A stretch of DNA of 64,000 bases from CAWBQO01 sp963790965 (GCA_963790965.1 CAWBQO010000006.1:620001-684000), one strand, 5' to 3'; shown: positions 43,915 through 53,747, counted from the first letter of the stretch. A program made the numbers and translations. The notes: generated from the letters alone by a model not told the origin.

Positions 43915-44544
43915 GTGAACGCACTGCTCTCCACCTTTCTGCCGCTTTTCGTCGCGATGAACGTGCCCGGCATCCTGCCGCTGTTCATCGGCCTGACGGA
44001 GGGCATGTCTGCGGCAGCGCGGCAGAAGCTGCTCTACCAGGCGGCCACCACCGCGTTCGCCATCGCCGTCCTGATCCTCTTCGCGGGCGAAGTGATCTTT
44101 AAGACGCTCGGCATTACGGTCAATGACCTGCGCGTGGGCGGCGGCATCATCCTGCTCGTTCTCAGCGTAACGGACCTGGTCTTCGGCGATTTCAAGCGGC
44201 GCGCGCCGGACCCGGAGGGCCACGCCTTCAGCGACTCGCATGAAGCGGCGGCCGTCGGCGTGGTGCCGCTCGGAACGCCGCTCATCGTCGGGCCGGCGGC
44301 CATCACGACCATCCTTGTCTCGCAGCAAAGCTTCGGTTACCTGCCCACGCTGATCTCGCTGCTGGCCAACCTCGCCATCGTCGTGCTTGCGTTCACCTAC
44401 GGACCCGCGCTCATCTCGCGCCTCGGGGCGAACACGTCCAAGGCCATCGCGAAGGTTGCCAGCCTCTTTCTCGCGGCAATCTCGATTGCGCTCATCCGCG
44501 TGGGCGTGCTCGGGATGATCGCCGCCGCAATGGCCACGCCGTAG
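43915..44544 (+). CDS. MarC family integral membrane protein
   Basis: The 209-residue protein has six predicted membrane helices (LSTFLPLFVAMNVPGILPLF, TTAFAIAVLILFAGEVIF, VGGGIILLVLSVTDLVFG, and others) and the MarC motifs AMNVPGILPLFIGLTEGM and PLGTPLIVGPAAITTIL. The NPxG-like loop and the second TPLIxGPA loop are family hallmarks. The transport substrate is not established. The start is GTG at 43915, and it is read divergently from the PrcB-like gene. Confidence 0.9.
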   Translation: MNALLSTFLPLFVAMNVPGILPLFIGLTEGMSAAARQKLLYQAATTAFAIAVLILFAGEVIFKTLGITVNDLRVGGGIILLVLSVTDLVFGDFKRRAPDPEGHAFSDSHEAAAVGVVPLGTPLIVGPAAITTILVSQQSFGYLPTLISLLANLAIVVLAFTYGPALISRLGANTSKAIAKVASLFLAAISIALIRVGVLGMIAAAMATP

Positions 44545-44639
44545 TCGCCGCGCCATAGGAGCGCGGAACAGGGCGGCAGCCGCGAAGGTTGCCGACAGAC
44601 CCCGCACGCGCTCCACTCTGCCGCCTCGCCCGCCGAAAG

Positions 44640-46757
44640 ATGTCGTTCCTGAATCCGCTGGTTCTGCTCGGACTCGTCGCCGCCGGCATTCCGCTGCTGA
44701 TCCACCTGTTCAATTTCAGGAAGCCGCAACGAGTGGACTTTTCCTCGCTCGTCTTTTTGCGCGAGCTACAAAAGACCTCGATGCAGCGGGTGCGCATCAA
44801 GCAGTGGCTGCTCCTGGCGCTGCGCGTGCTTGCCGTGGCGTGCCTCGTTCTCGCCTTTGCGCGCCCGATGCTGCGCGGCGGCGCGGCGGCCCGGCTGGGC
44901 GGGAGCGCCGGCTCGGCCCTTGCCGTGGTGGTCGATAACTCGCTCTCGATGACCGCGCGAGACGGCGCGGGGGCTTACCTCGACCAGGCGGCAGGCGTCG
45001 CGGCGAGGCTGCTTCGCCGCGACGCCGAGGAGGGTTCGCGGTACTTGTTCACGACGGGCGGCGAATGGGAGGGGCGCTTTAGCGAGGCCGACGCTTCCGC
45101 CCTGCCCGAGATCAACGCTTCGGCCGGCGCGCGGCCCCTTTCGGTAGTGCTGCAGAAAGCGGCTCGCGCTTTGCAGAGCGATCCGTTGCCCGGCCGCACC
45201 GTCGTGCTGATCACCGATCTCCAGCAGAGCACCCTTTCCGACACCCTGATCGCGGCCTTTCCGCCAGGCGTCGCTTTGAACGTGATCGCTCTCGGTGCGG
45301 CGCAGACGGCGAACGTCAGCGTGCAAGACGTTCGACTCGACGGGCGCATCCTCGAGCCGGGCCGCCCGGTCCGAATGACCGCGACCCTCTTAAACCACGG
45401 CGAAGCGGCCGTGCAAAACGCGCTCGCCGGACTCTACCTCGGCGACGAGCGGGTTGCGCAGGCAAGCGCCACGCTTCGCCCCCACGAACCGACCGAAGTC
45501 CCGTTTACCCTCACGCCGAGATCGCGCGGATGGCTGCTCGGGTCGGTCCAACTCGAAGACGACGCCTTCCCCGCCGACAACGTCCGATATTTCACGCTCC
45601 ACGTGCCCGAAACCCGCGAACTGCTCATCGTGCGGGGCGAGGGCCAGAACACCGCCTTTCTTGAACTCGCCCTCTCTTCCGAACTGACGCGCGGCAGGGT
45701 AGGCTTCTCGGTCGAAACCACGCCGGAATCGCAGCTCGGCGCAGCCGACCTCCGGCGCTTCGACGCGGTCATTCTGGCAGGTCCGCGCGCGCTCACCGAG
45801 GGCGAACGGGCGCTTCTGGCGACCTACGTGCAAGAAGGTGGCGGCGTGCTCTTCTTCCCCGGCAACGCTGCGTCCGCCGAGGGCTACGCCGCGCTGCTTG
45901 GAAGTCTCGGAGGCGGCCGGGTGGCGGGCTTCGTCGGCGAGGCAGGCACCGGCGCGCCGGCCAGGGCATCCTTCGCACAGGTGGACTTCGAGCACCCGCT
46001 ATTCCAGGGAATGCTCGAGCGAGGCGATGTCGAAGAATCCGCCTTTCGGCTCGAAAGTCCGGAGATACGGCGCATGATGACCTACCGGCCGGGCACCGGC
46101 TCCGAGCAGACACTGATCACCCTCAGCGGAGGCAGCCCTTTTCTGCAGGAGATCCGGAGCGGCGAGGGCGTCGTTCTGGTGATGGCGGTGGCGCCGGACG
46201 AAGCGTGGAGCGACCTGCCGACCCGCGGCCTCTTTGTACCGCTCCTCTACCATTCCCTTTTCTACCTGTCTTCCAGCGAAAGTGTCGGCCGGAACGCCTT
46301 CATTGCCGGGCGCGGCGGCGACTTGCGGCTGCGCGGCGTCTCCCCCTCACCGCCGCTGCAGCTCGTCCATTCGAATGGCGAAGCATTCACCGCCACCAGT
46401 CGTCCCCTTTTTGGAGCGACCCTACTCCAGATCCCGCCCGAACTCGATCTGCCCGGCATCTATGACGTAGTGCAGAACGACCAGTCGCTTGAGAAGGTGG
46501 CCCTCAACCTCGATCCGCGCGAGTCTGACCTCCGCCGGGCGGACCCCGGCGAAGCGGCCGCGGCCTTCGAACGGGCGCTCGGCACCTCAGTCGAGATTCT
46601 GTCCGCCCAGGCCGATCCTGCCGGCGCTGCCGCCCGCGTGCTCCGGCGGGAGCAGGGCGCAGAGGTATGGAACGTCTTGTTATACCTCGCGTTGGCCTTC
46701 CTCGTAGCGGAAGCCATAGTGTCGCGCGGGTGGCACCCCGAGACGGCTCCTGCATGA
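44640..46757 (+). CDS. BatA-type membrane protein with von Willebrand A domain
   Basis: The 705-residue protein starts with the BatA N-terminal membrane domain (MSFLNPLVLLGLVAAGIPLL, IHLFNFRKPQRVDFSSLVFL), then a second helix (WLLLALRVLAVACLVLAFAR). A VWA-like domain with MIDAS DNSLS (about residue 101) follows, then a long region with a glutamine-amidotransferase-like fold (FDAVILAGPRALTEGERALL, GGGVLFFPGN) and a C-terminal membrane helix (VLLYLALAFLVAEAIVSRG). Proteins of this architecture are found in Bacteroidota, near or apart from the Bat aerotolerance operon. No MoxR ATPase gene is visible here. The start was chosen at the conserved MSFLNP. Confidence 0.88.
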   Translation: MSFLNPLVLLGLVAAGIPLLIHLFNFRKPQRVDFSSLVFLRELQKTSMQRVRIKQWLLLALRVLAVACLVLAFARPMLRGGAAARLGGSAGSALAVVVDNSLSMTARDGAGAYLDQAAGVAARLLRRDAEEGSRYLFTTGGEWEGRFSEADASALPEINASAGARPLSVVLQKAARALQSDPLPGRTVVLITDLQQSTLSDTLIAAFPPGVALNVIALGAAQTANVSVQDVRLDGRILEPGRPVRMTATLLNHGEAAVQNALAGLYLGDERVAQASATLRPHEPTEVPFTLTPRSRGWLLGSVQLEDDAFPADNVRYFTLHVPETRELLIVRGEGQNTAFLELALSSELTRGRVGFSVETTPESQLGAADLRRFDAVILAGPRALTEGERALLATYVQEGGGVLFFPGNAASAEGYAALLGSLGGGRVAGFVGEAGTGAPARASFAQVDFEHPLFQGMLERGDVEESAFRLESPEIRRMMTYRPGTGSEQTLITLSGGSPFLQEIRSGEGVVLVMAVAPDEAWSDLPTRGLFVPLLYHSLFYLSSSESVGRNAFIAGRGGDLRLRGVSPSPPLQLVHSNGEAFTATSRPLFGATLLQIPPELDLPGIYDVVQNDQSLEKVALNLDPRESDLRRADPGEAAAAFERALGTSVEILSAQADPAGAAARVLRREQGAEVWNVLLYLALAFLVAEAIVSRGWHPETAPA

Positions 46758-46850
46758 AGAAGCTGCGGCACGTTGGAGCCGCCCTTGTGGAACGGAACGA
46801 TACCGAGGCTCGGTGGCTATAAAGAGAAATGACCCTCTCAAAGGTATGTA

Positions 46851-47426
46851 ATGATAGCGCTTCCTGACGCCTTGCTGTCGCTGCATCTGTTGCTGGTTCT
46901 GGGCCTTCTCGGTATCGCATCGGTGTTGCTGCTCGTGACGGTGACGAACAGGCTCCGCATACGGCACACGGTGCTTTCCTGGCGTCGCGGTCCGATGTGG
47001 GGACTCCCGATCGGCCCTTCCATTTTCGTCGCGCTGATCGTGGGCGCGGCTGCGCTGGCCTTCGCCCTCGGACGGCCGCTCGGCGTTGCCCTGCTCGGCG
47101 GCTATCTCGCCGCCGGACTCTTCTGGATGATCTCCTCCTACCTCTCCCGGAGCATCATCGTCACCGAGTACGGCCTGATTACGAACGTCAACTGCAGCGA
47201 CCTGTCCGTTGCCTGGGGCCAGGTCGTCGACTACTTTACCTTCGACACCGGCAAGCGTCAGGGACACGTCTTTATCTACGTCGATCCGGGCGGCAAGCGC
47301 AAGCGGCTGGAGGTAGCCGTCCCCGCCGCGCTGCAAGAGGACTTTGTGCTGCTGGTCGCCCGCAAGATCGATAACCGTTTCGAGCTGCCCGTGGACCGCA
47401 GCCACGGCAGCCGCGCCTTCCACTGA
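46851..47426 (+). CDS. Membrane protein with PH-like C-terminal domain
   Basis: The 191-residue protein has three N-terminal membrane helices (LHLLLVLGLLGIASVLLLVT, IFVALIVGAAALAFALG, LLGGYLAAGLFWMISSYL), then a soluble beta-rich domain (SIIVTEYGLITNVNCSDLSV, WGQVVDYFTFDTGKRQGHVF) resembling bacterial PH-like modules. No enzyme motif. Function unknown. It is 93 bp after the BatA-type gene in the same direction and may share its transcript. Confidence 0.65.
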   Translation: MIALPDALLSLHLLLVLGLLGIASVLLLVTVTNRLRIRHTVLSWRRGPMWGLPIGPSIFVALIVGAAALAFALGRPLGVALLGGYLAAGLFWMISSYLSRSIIVTEYGLITNVNCSDLSVAWGQVVDYFTFDTGKRQGHVFIYVDPGGKRKRLEVAVPAALQEDFVLLVARKIDNRFELPVDRSHGSRAFH

Positions 47427-48216
47427 GAGACCGTGGATCGGTCGTAGCGCTCCGCACCCGGAGAAGGGATTCGAGAACATGAAGCGCCCGGCAGCCCGTC
47501 CCGCACCGACTTCCGCCGAATTCTTCCCCGCCCCACGGAGTGCCCCCGCTCGCAAGCCCGAGGTCCTCCAACGCCCTCCCGCCCCACGCTCCCTCGCTAT
47601 CAGACTCCTCCAACACCCCTGATTGTCATCCTGAACGCAGTGAAGGATCTGTTTTCCTGAAGGCCAAGATGCTTAGCGGCGCTCGGAACGACACGGGCGG
47701 GATGTTCTGCTTTTCTTCTGCTCCCTCGCTTTTCGCCTCATCCCTTTTCGCCTCCTCCAACACCCCTGGGTGTCATCCTGAACGCAGTGAAGGATCTGTT
47801 TTCCCGAAGGCCGAGATGCTTCGCCTGGCTTATGCTGACACTGGCGGGATGTTCTGCTCTTCATGTGCGCCGTCGCCTTATCGCCTCCTCCCTTTTCGTC
47901 TCCTCCAACACCCCCGCTTGTCATCCTGAACGCAGTGAAGGATCTGCCTTCCCGAAGGCCGAGAGGCTTCGCTGCGCCCGGGATGACACTCGTATTAGCT
48001 TTTAACCTTTTTGTCGCGAAGAATATCCGCGGACACTGGCGGAGGAAACGCCCACCTGCGCCCCTTCGACTGCCTACCCGCACATTGTCATAACCGACAC
48101 CCGGAACTGCGCTTCCTCCACATAAGGCACGATTTGTGCTTTGTTAAGTAGCGCGGACGCGGCCCTCTTCTGGTTCGCCACTGCTGTTCACCGTTAATCA
48201 CCTTCCTCCCTCCTCT
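47427..48216. other. Repeat-filled intergenic stretch before hflX
   Basis: 790 bp without a gene. Most of it is the tandem repeat at 47605-48000. The last 200 bp before hflX are unique and should hold its promoter; no clear boxes stand out. Confidence 0.7.
47605..48000 (+). repeat. Three tandem units of the HPERSEG-type intergenic repeat
   Basis: Units of about 147 bp start at about 47605, 47752 and 47899; the third is partial. Each begins CTCCTCCAACACCCC, continues TGTCATCCTGAACGCAGTGA, then AGGATCT, and carries a GAAGGCC-AGA-GCTT segment. The units have drifted apart from one another. Confidence 0.9.
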
Positions 48217-49542
48217 TTGTACCAGAACACCCCGATTCCCGCAGAGACCGCCGTCCTGGTGGGCGTGCAAACGCCGGAAACCACCTCCTGGGACCTCAAC
48301 GACTCACTCGACGAACTGGCGCTCCTCACCGACACGGCAGGTGCTGTCGTTACGGACCGCGTCACGCAGTCGCTGGAGCGGATCAATCCGGCCACCTACA
48401 TCGGCAGCGGGAAGGTGAACGAGGTGAAAAGCATCGTCGGGCAGCACGGAACGGACCTCGTCATCTTCGACGACGACCTCTCGCCCCTGCAGGTGCGCAA
48501 CCTCGAAAGGGCGCTCTCCTGCAAAGTGCTCGACCGCACGGCGCTCATTCTCGACATCTTCGCGGCGCGCGCAAAGACGGCTGTTGCCAAAACGCAGGTC
48601 GAACTGGCGCAACTCGACTATCTGCGCACGCGCCTTACCCGCCACTGGACGCACCTCTCCCGGCAGAAGGGCGGTATCGGCACGAAAGGTCCGGGCGAGA
48701 CGCAGATCGAAACCGACCGCCGCCTTATCGGCACGCGAATCGCCGGCCTTAAGGAGCGGCTCGACAAGATCGACCGGCAGCGCACGACCCAGCGCGCCGG
48801 GCGGCAGCGCTTCACGCGCGTCTCCCTGGTGGGATACACGAACGCCGGCAAGTCCACCCTCATGAACACCCTCGCCGATGCGGGAGTGGAGACCGAGAAC
48901 CGCCTTTTCGCCACGCTCGACGCCACGACGCGCCTCGTCAACCTCGCGCCGAACAAGCAGATCCTGCTTTCCGATACGGTCGGCTTCATCCGCAAACTCC
49001 CCCACCGCCTCATCGAGAGTTTTAAGAGCACGCTGGATGAAGTGCGCGAGAGCGACGTGCTGCTCCACGTCATCGACGCAACACACCCCCGCTTCGAGGA
49101 TCACATCCGGGTTGTCCGGGAGACTCTGCGGGAGATCGGCACCGAAAATAAGCGCGTCATGCTGGTTTTCAACAAGGCCGACGCCATGCAGGAGCACGGC
49201 CTGATCGGTGCCATTCGCGCCGAGTACCCGGAGGCCGCCGTCGTCTCCGCGCTGCGCGGGATCGGGATCGAGGAGCTGAAGACCTCGCTGCTGTCCTTCA
49301 TCGAGGCCGACTTCATCGAAAGGATCGCCTACGTGCCCGTCGAAGAGAGCCGCACGATCGCCTACATCCACGACGTAGCCGAGGTGCTTTCGCAGGAATA
49401 CCTGTACGCGGAAGCGGAAGAGGCCGGCGCTACGCCGCAAGCCGTGGCGCGTTTGCACTTCCGGACGGCGCGCAAGAACGCAGAGGACCTGGAGCCTGTC
49501 CTTGCCGCCTTTTCTACGCTCAAGCCTGCGCCCGCGGTGTAG
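48217..49542 (+). CDS. hflX: Ribosome-associated GTPase HflX
   Basis: The 441-residue GTPase splits or rescues stalled ribosomes under stress. The N-terminal HflX domain includes INPATYIGSGKVNEVKSIV and FDDDLSPLQVRNLERAL. The Gly-rich linker GGIGTKGPGETQIETDRR is diagnostic. G1 is GYTNAGKST, G3 DTVGFI and G4 NKAD. The best in-frame start is TTG at 48217, because no ATG or GTG precedes the conserved ETAVLVGV block. The C-terminal part (EADFIERIAYVPVEESRTIA) is complete. It stands alone between repeat-rich DNA and the CBS gene. Confidence 0.95.
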   Translation: MYQNTPIPAETAVLVGVQTPETTSWDLNDSLDELALLTDTAGAVVTDRVTQSLERINPATYIGSGKVNEVKSIVGQHGTDLVIFDDDLSPLQVRNLERALSCKVLDRTALILDIFAARAKTAVAKTQVELAQLDYLRTRLTRHWTHLSRQKGGIGTKGPGETQIETDRRLIGTRIAGLKERLDKIDRQRTTQRAGRQRFTRVSLVGYTNAGKSTLMNTLADAGVETENRLFATLDATTRLVNLAPNKQILLSDTVGFIRKLPHRLIESFKSTLDEVRESDVLLHVIDATHPRFEDHIRVVRETLREIGTENKRVMLVFNKADAMQEHGLIGAIRAEYPEAAVVSALRGIGIEELKTSLLSFIEADFIERIAYVPVEESRTIAYIHDVAEVLSQEYLYAEAEEAGATPQAVARLHFRTARKNAEDLEPVLAAFSTLKPAPAV

Positions 49543-49771
49543 ATCCGGCACGCGATTGGCGTCAGAAAAGGCCGGTGGGGCATCCGCACGTGCCTTGCCC
49601 GCCATCAGTTTGTTTCGTATATCGTGGATGGGCTGTAAAAAGACTGCTCGTCCCGGTTCGTTCTGCACGGTCGGCGGTATAAAGCGGGATATTTTCCATA
49701 GGCACAAGTTTTGCTGTACTTTGGGGAAACCGGGCCGAACCGTTTTCGGCTGTGTCTGGTGAACAACTCCC

Positions 49772-50434
49772 ATGGACATACATAATCTTATAAGTCAGAA
49801 TACGCCCCCGCTCAAGCCGGAGGACACCGTCGAGCACGCCCTCGGTCTGCTCATGGAACTGCGCGTGCGGCACCTTCCCGTCGTAGACTCCGCCGGGATG
49901 CTCGTCGGGCTGATCTCGGAGGACCAGCTTCTCGATGCCTTCGATCCGGAGGCGCGCATCGAATTGCTGCTTCGCGAAGCACCCCTCGCCGCGCACCCCG
50001 GCCACCACGTCTTCGACGTGACCAAGGTCATGGTGGAGCATGACCTGACGACCCTGCCCGTCACGGACAATGAAGGGCACTACTCGGGCCTCATTGAGCG
50101 GCATGACATCTTTGAGCAGTTTGCGCGCATGCTCTCCACCCAGGAGTCCGGCGCGATCCTGTCGCTCGAAATCGATCCGCGCGACTACTCGCTCGCCAAG
50201 CTCGTCTACACGATCGAGCAGAACAACGTCAAGGTTCTCTCCATCTCGTCCGAGCCCGACCCGTCCGACGACAAGATCCACATCACGCTCAAGCTGAACG
50301 TCACCGACTCCGCCCGCGTGCGGCACATGCTCGAGCACTACGGCTATCACGTCACCGGTTCCTTCGGCGACAGCGCCGACGACGAAGAACTCCAATACCG
50401 CGTGCAGGAGTTCATGCGCTATCTCGAAGTGTAA
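49772..50434 (+). CDS. CBS-domain protein with ACT-like C-terminal half
   Basis: The 220-residue cytosolic protein has two CBS motifs (PEDTVEHALGLLMELRVRHL, PVVDSAGMLVGLISEDQLL; and HHVFDVTKVMVEHDLTTLPV, TDNEGHYSGLIERHDI), which bind adenine nucleotides in most families. Residues about 130-195 resemble an ACT-like fold (GAILSLEIDPRDYSLAKLVY, TIEQNNVKVLSISSEP). Conserved in Bacteroidota as a probable sensor; partner unknown. It is 229 bp after hflX, with its own AT-rich upstream region. Confidence 0.85.
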   Translation: MDIHNLISQNTPPLKPEDTVEHALGLLMELRVRHLPVVDSAGMLVGLISEDQLLDAFDPEARIELLLREAPLAAHPGHHVFDVTKVMVEHDLTTLPVTDNEGHYSGLIERHDIFEQFARMLSTQESGAILSLEIDPRDYSLAKLVYTIEQNNVKVLSISSEPDPSDDKIHITLKLNVTDSARVRHMLEHYGYHVTGSFGDSADDEELQYRVQEFMRYLEV

Positions 50435-51377
50435 ACACGAGTATGAAGAGCGCGGCGCGGCCCGATCTACAAGCGCCCGCCTTTGCCTGCCGATCTAAGG
50501 AGGCTGTTAGAAAAAAGGTGAACCTCGGGCAGGCAGCAAAGGTCGTGTTGATTGACACAGCAGCGACTTGAAAGCAAGGCTGAGATGTTTCGTTGCGCCG
50601 AGCATGACAAGGCGGGGAGGGTGATGCCTTTCTTGAAGTCCTCCACGCTGACGTTAGCCTCCATGCCCCCCGGCTGTCATCCTGAGCGCAGCGAACCATC
50701 TGTTCCATGCTTTCAGTAGCCTTTGAAATAGCATAACGCGCTGTATGTAGCTCATTTCGCAGACCAAAGTACCGCCGCACCCTCCCCCTGGAGGGGGATT
50801 CGAGGGGGTGTTAGTCAGCCTTCAAGACGCGCGCCGAGCGTAATCAGGTCTTGATATAATCCGTCCGCGGTCCATCAACAGCCTCTTAGCTTTAGGTAAG
50901 CATAGATCCTTCGCTGCGTTCAGGGTGGCATCCGGGGGTGTCGGCGGATAACGGGAGTGCGGAGGTGCGCAGGATTGGCAACAAGCCCTCGATCATCACG
51001 ACGGCGCACGGAAGAGTCGCAGGCTGCGAAAGAAAACAGATCCTTCACTTCGTTCAGGATGACGCTGGCGTCGGAGGGGGCGCGGACACTCGGGAGCACG
51101 GGAAAGGCAGCGCTGAAGACCACAAGAAAGGCAGCGCTGAGGACCACAAGAAAGGCAGCGCCCGCGCGGAAGGGTCGGGGGGCCGAAGCCGGGCAGCCGA
51201 CTGCCTCCGCTACCCGGTCCTTCGCGCCCGCCGGACGCGGCCCCGAAGCCGCGTGTAACAATTGATCGACCTCTTGCAACAGAGTAAGGCTTGCGGGCAC
51301 CGGGGCCTTGCGGCTTTGTAAACTACCCAAAGCCCCGCCGCTTTACTTTTACTGAACATCCTACACGCTTACCTACT
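50435..51377. other. Repeat-filled intergenic stretch before thioredoxin
   Basis: About 940 bp with no gene. It holds diverged copies of modules A (about 50502-50600) and P (about 50755-50890), HPERSEG-type cores at about 50675 (plus), 50905 and 51040 (both minus), and a short 24-bp tandem repeat at 51105-51165 (unit AAAGGCAGCGCTGAGGACCA plus CAAG). Confidence 0.8.
50502..50940 (+). repeat. Composite of modular repeats A, HPERSEG core and P
   Basis: Reading along the plus strand: GAGGCTGTTAGAAAAAAGGT (module A), TGTCATCCTGAGCGCAGCGA (core), AGACCAAAGTACCGCCGCAC and GAGGGGGATTCGAGGGGGTG (module P), ACAGCCTCTTAG, then a reversed core TCCTTCGCTGCGTTCAGGGT. The same modules make up 913-1389. Confidence 0.7.
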
Positions 51378-51722
51378 ATGGCCGATACACCGAAACCCAT
51401 TGCTTTTACCGACGCCAACTTCAAGTCCGAAGTGGCCGACTCCAACCTCCCCGTCCTCGTGGACTTCTGGGCCGCCTGGTGCGGGCCGTGCCGCATGATC
51501 GCACCCATCGTCGAAGAGCTGGCGCGCGACTACAGCGGCCGTGCCAAGGTCGGCAAGGTCGACGTTGACACGAATCCGCAGGTCGCGATGCAGTTCGGCA
51601 TCCGTTCCATCCCCACGCTGCTCTTCTTCAAAGACGGCCGCGTGGTCGATCAGGTGATCGGTGCCGTTAACAAGAAGATCCTCGCGGATCGGCTCGAAGC
51701 GTTGACGAGCCAGACGGCGTAA
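51378..51722 (+). CDS. trxA: Thioredoxin
   Basis: A 114-residue cytosolic disulfide reductase with the active site WCGPC (FWAAWCGPCRMIAPIVEELA) and the cis-Pro loop IRSIPTLLFFKDGR. Reducing power comes from the thioredoxin reductase encoded 117 bp downstream in the same direction. The ATG at 51378 gives the standard family length; the frame is open further upstream but that part reads as random sequence. A strong hairpin separates it from trxB, so the two may be expressed as separate units or with partial read-through. Confidence 0.95.
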   Translation: MADTPKPIAFTDANFKSEVADSNLPVLVDFWAAWCGPCRMIAPIVEELARDYSGRAKVGKVDVDTNPQVAMQFGIRSIPTLLFFKDGRVVDQVIGAVNKKILADRLEALTSQTA

Positions 51723-51742
51723 GTTGACCCGCTCTTGATCCA

Positions 51743-51784
51743 GCCCGGCGGTAGCAGTCCCTGACCGCCGCCGGGCTTTTTATT
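51743..51784 (+). terminator. Terminator between trxA and trxB
   Basis: A GC-rich stem AGCCCGGCGG / CCGCCGGGCT followed by TTTTATTT, 20 bp after the trxA stop. Confidence 0.85.
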
Positions 51785-51839
51785 TCCGACGCCCGCTGCC
51801 GCAGCAACCCGGCCCGCGTCCCGACTCTCCCATAGCGCC

Positions 51840-52928
51840 ATGCAGAACGACGGCCTCATCGACGGCACCCCCGATCTCTCCTCCTTCGAGAACTTTGACT
51901 TCTCCCGGGCTGAAACGCACACGCTCGTCATCGTTGGAACGGGACCTGCCGGGCTTACGGCGGCCCTGTACGCGGCGCGCGCGAACCTCGCGCCTGTCGT
52001 CTTCCAGGGCGTTCAGCCGGGCGGGCAGCTCGTCACGACCACGCACGTCGAGAACTATCCCGGCTTTCCGGAAGGCATCCTCGGGCCCGACCTCATGACG
52101 AAGTTCGAGGAGCAGGCGCGCCGCTTTGGCGCGGATCTGCGCTACGGCACCATTACGGCCGTGGACTTCTCGCAGCGCCCCTACCGCCTCATCGTTGACG
52201 GCGAGACGCCGGTTATGGCGCAAACCGTCATCATTTCCACCGGCGCTTCTGCGCGCTATCTCGGGCTTGAGAACGAGAAGCGACTGCTCGGTCGCGGCGT
52301 CTCGGCGTGCGCAACGTGCGACGGCGCGTTCTTCCGCAATCAGGAGATCGCGGTCGTGGGCGGCGGCGATACGGCGCTCGAAGAGGCCCTTTTCCTCACG
52401 CGCTTTGCAAGCAAGGTCTACCTCATCCATCGGCGCGACGAGCTGCGCGGTTCCCAGATCATGCAGGAGCGCGCCCTCGCATCCGAGAAGATCATGCCTG
52501 TCTGGAACACCGTCATCGAAGACGTGCTCGGCGAGGAAGAGGTGAACGGGCTGCGTCTTCGAAACAGAGAGACGGGTGAAGTATCCGAACTGCCCGTAAC
52601 CGGCGTCTTTATCGCTATTGGCCATAAGCCCAACACGGAAGTCTTCCACGGCTGGCTGAACATGGACGCGCAGCAGTACATCTGCACGCATTCAAACTCA
52701 ACCTACACGAACGTCGACGGCGTCTTTGCTTGCGGCGACGCGCAGGACCACGTCTATCGCCAGGCCATCACGGCCGCCGGGACGGGCTGCATGGCCGCCA
52801 TCGACGCCGAACGCTGGCTCGCCGAACATGGCGTCGTGGAAGGCACCCGCACCGAGACGGACTATCATGAAGCTGAGGCGATCGATTCCGACACCGGTCG
52901 GCCCGTGTCGGAGTTTATCGAAGGGTAG
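51840..52928 (+). CDS. trxB: Thioredoxin reductase
   Basis: The 362-residue NADPH-dependent flavoenzyme reduces thioredoxin. The FAD site is VGTGPAGLTAALYAARA; the redox pair is CATC (SACATCDGAFF); the NADPH loop is VVGGGDTALEEALFL; the second FAD segment is VFACGDAQDHVYRQAITAAG. It is longer than the usual 310-330 residues, with about 20 extra N-terminal residues and about 25 extra C-terminal ones (VEGTRTETDYHEAEAIDSDT). The pairing with trxA makes the function secure. Confidence 0.95.
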   Translation: MQNDGLIDGTPDLSSFENFDFSRAETHTLVIVGTGPAGLTAALYAARANLAPVVFQGVQPGGQLVTTTHVENYPGFPEGILGPDLMTKFEEQARRFGADLRYGTITAVDFSQRPYRLIVDGETPVMAQTVIISTGASARYLGLENEKRLLGRGVSACATCDGAFFRNQEIAVVGGGDTALEEALFLTRFASKVYLIHRRDELRGSQIMQERALASEKIMPVWNTVIEDVLGEEEVNGLRLRNRETGEVSELPVTGVFIAIGHKPNTEVFHGWLNMDAQQYICTHSNSTYTNVDGVFACGDAQDHVYRQAITAAGTGCMAAIDAERWLAEHGVVEGTRTETDYHEAEAIDSDTGRPVSEFIEG

Positions 52929-53033
52929 CACCGCGCTCGCTGAACTGTTGCCGGATTCTCTCAGATCACGACGAACCGTTCTCCGCTTCGCGTCGTGCAA
53001 CCCTCCGAATTAAGGAGTAAATGGGAGAGCGGT

Positions 53034-53711
53034 ATGACGTTTACAAACGCGATGGCTACGGCGGTTCTGTCCGCGCTGATGCTCGTCGGTGCGACGGGCT
53101 GCGACGGGGAGGACGACCGCGCGATAGAGGGCAGCGAGTCCCATGAAGCCGCTGAAAAGGCGCGCGAAGAAGCGGGCGGCGTCCTGATGGTGGACGACAA
53201 TCGCCCCGTGGCGCAGAAGCTGCAGGACTTCTCCATTGCTGCCAACGTGGAGTTGCGCCTCGCCGAGTCCAGGCAGATCGACATGGATAGCGTCTCAGTT
53301 GCCGTTCAGTCCGGCAGGGTCACGTTAACGGGCGCGGTAGCAAGCGCCGAGGCGTTGCAGAAGGCCGTCGCCGCGGCTCGCGGCGTGGAAGGCGTCAGCG
53401 CCGTTGACCCGCAGCTAACGGCTCCGGACGCGCCGCCGCCGGCCGAACGAGACGCTGAAGCCTTGGCCGGAGCGCAGACGCCGACCGCGGAGCCTTCGAA
53501 AGCAGCGCAGCCGCCCGCGCCCGCCGCAAAGACGCCGGAGAAGAAGACGCCCGAGCCTAAAGCGGCTGCGGAGACCACGCACACGGTTCGCAGCGGCGAC
53601 AACCTCTGGGTGATCGCAAAGAAGTACAACACGTCGGTCGCCAACATCAAGAAGCTCAACAACCTCAAAAGCGACAAGCTGCGCGCCGGGCAGAAGCTCC
53701 GCGTGAAGTAG
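53034..53711 (+). CDS. Lipoprotein with BON and LysM domains
   Basis: The 225-residue envelope protein has a lipoprotein signal (TAVLSALMLVGATGCDGE). Residues about 60-120 form a BON domain (MDSVSVAVQSGRVTLTGAVA, ARGVEGVSAVDPQL), a phospholipid-binding fold. A Pro/Ala/Glu/Lys linker follows, then a C-terminal LysM domain (HTVRSGDNLWVIAKKYNTSV to LRAGQKLRV) that binds peptidoglycan. It probably bridges membrane and cell wall. The start at 53034 follows a GGAGAG ribosome-binding site. Confidence 0.88.
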   Translation: MTFTNAMATAVLSALMLVGATGCDGEDDRAIEGSESHEAAEKAREEAGGVLMVDDNRPVAQKLQDFSIAANVELRLAESRQIDMDSVSVAVQSGRVTLTGAVASAEALQKAVAAARGVEGVSAVDPQLTAPDAPPPAERDAEALAGAQTPTAEPSKAAQPPAPAAKTPEKKTPEPKAAAETTHTVRSGDNLWVIAKKYNTSVANIKKLNNLKSDKLRAGQKLRVK

Positions 53712-53747
53712 CGGGGAACCGCTTCCCTGCATCGTAAGCGCAGCATT

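Noticed and set aside
47540..47929. Apparent 129-residue protein with CHPERSEGSVF repeats
   Set aside because: It is the translation of the intergenic repeat units, a well-known annotation artefact.
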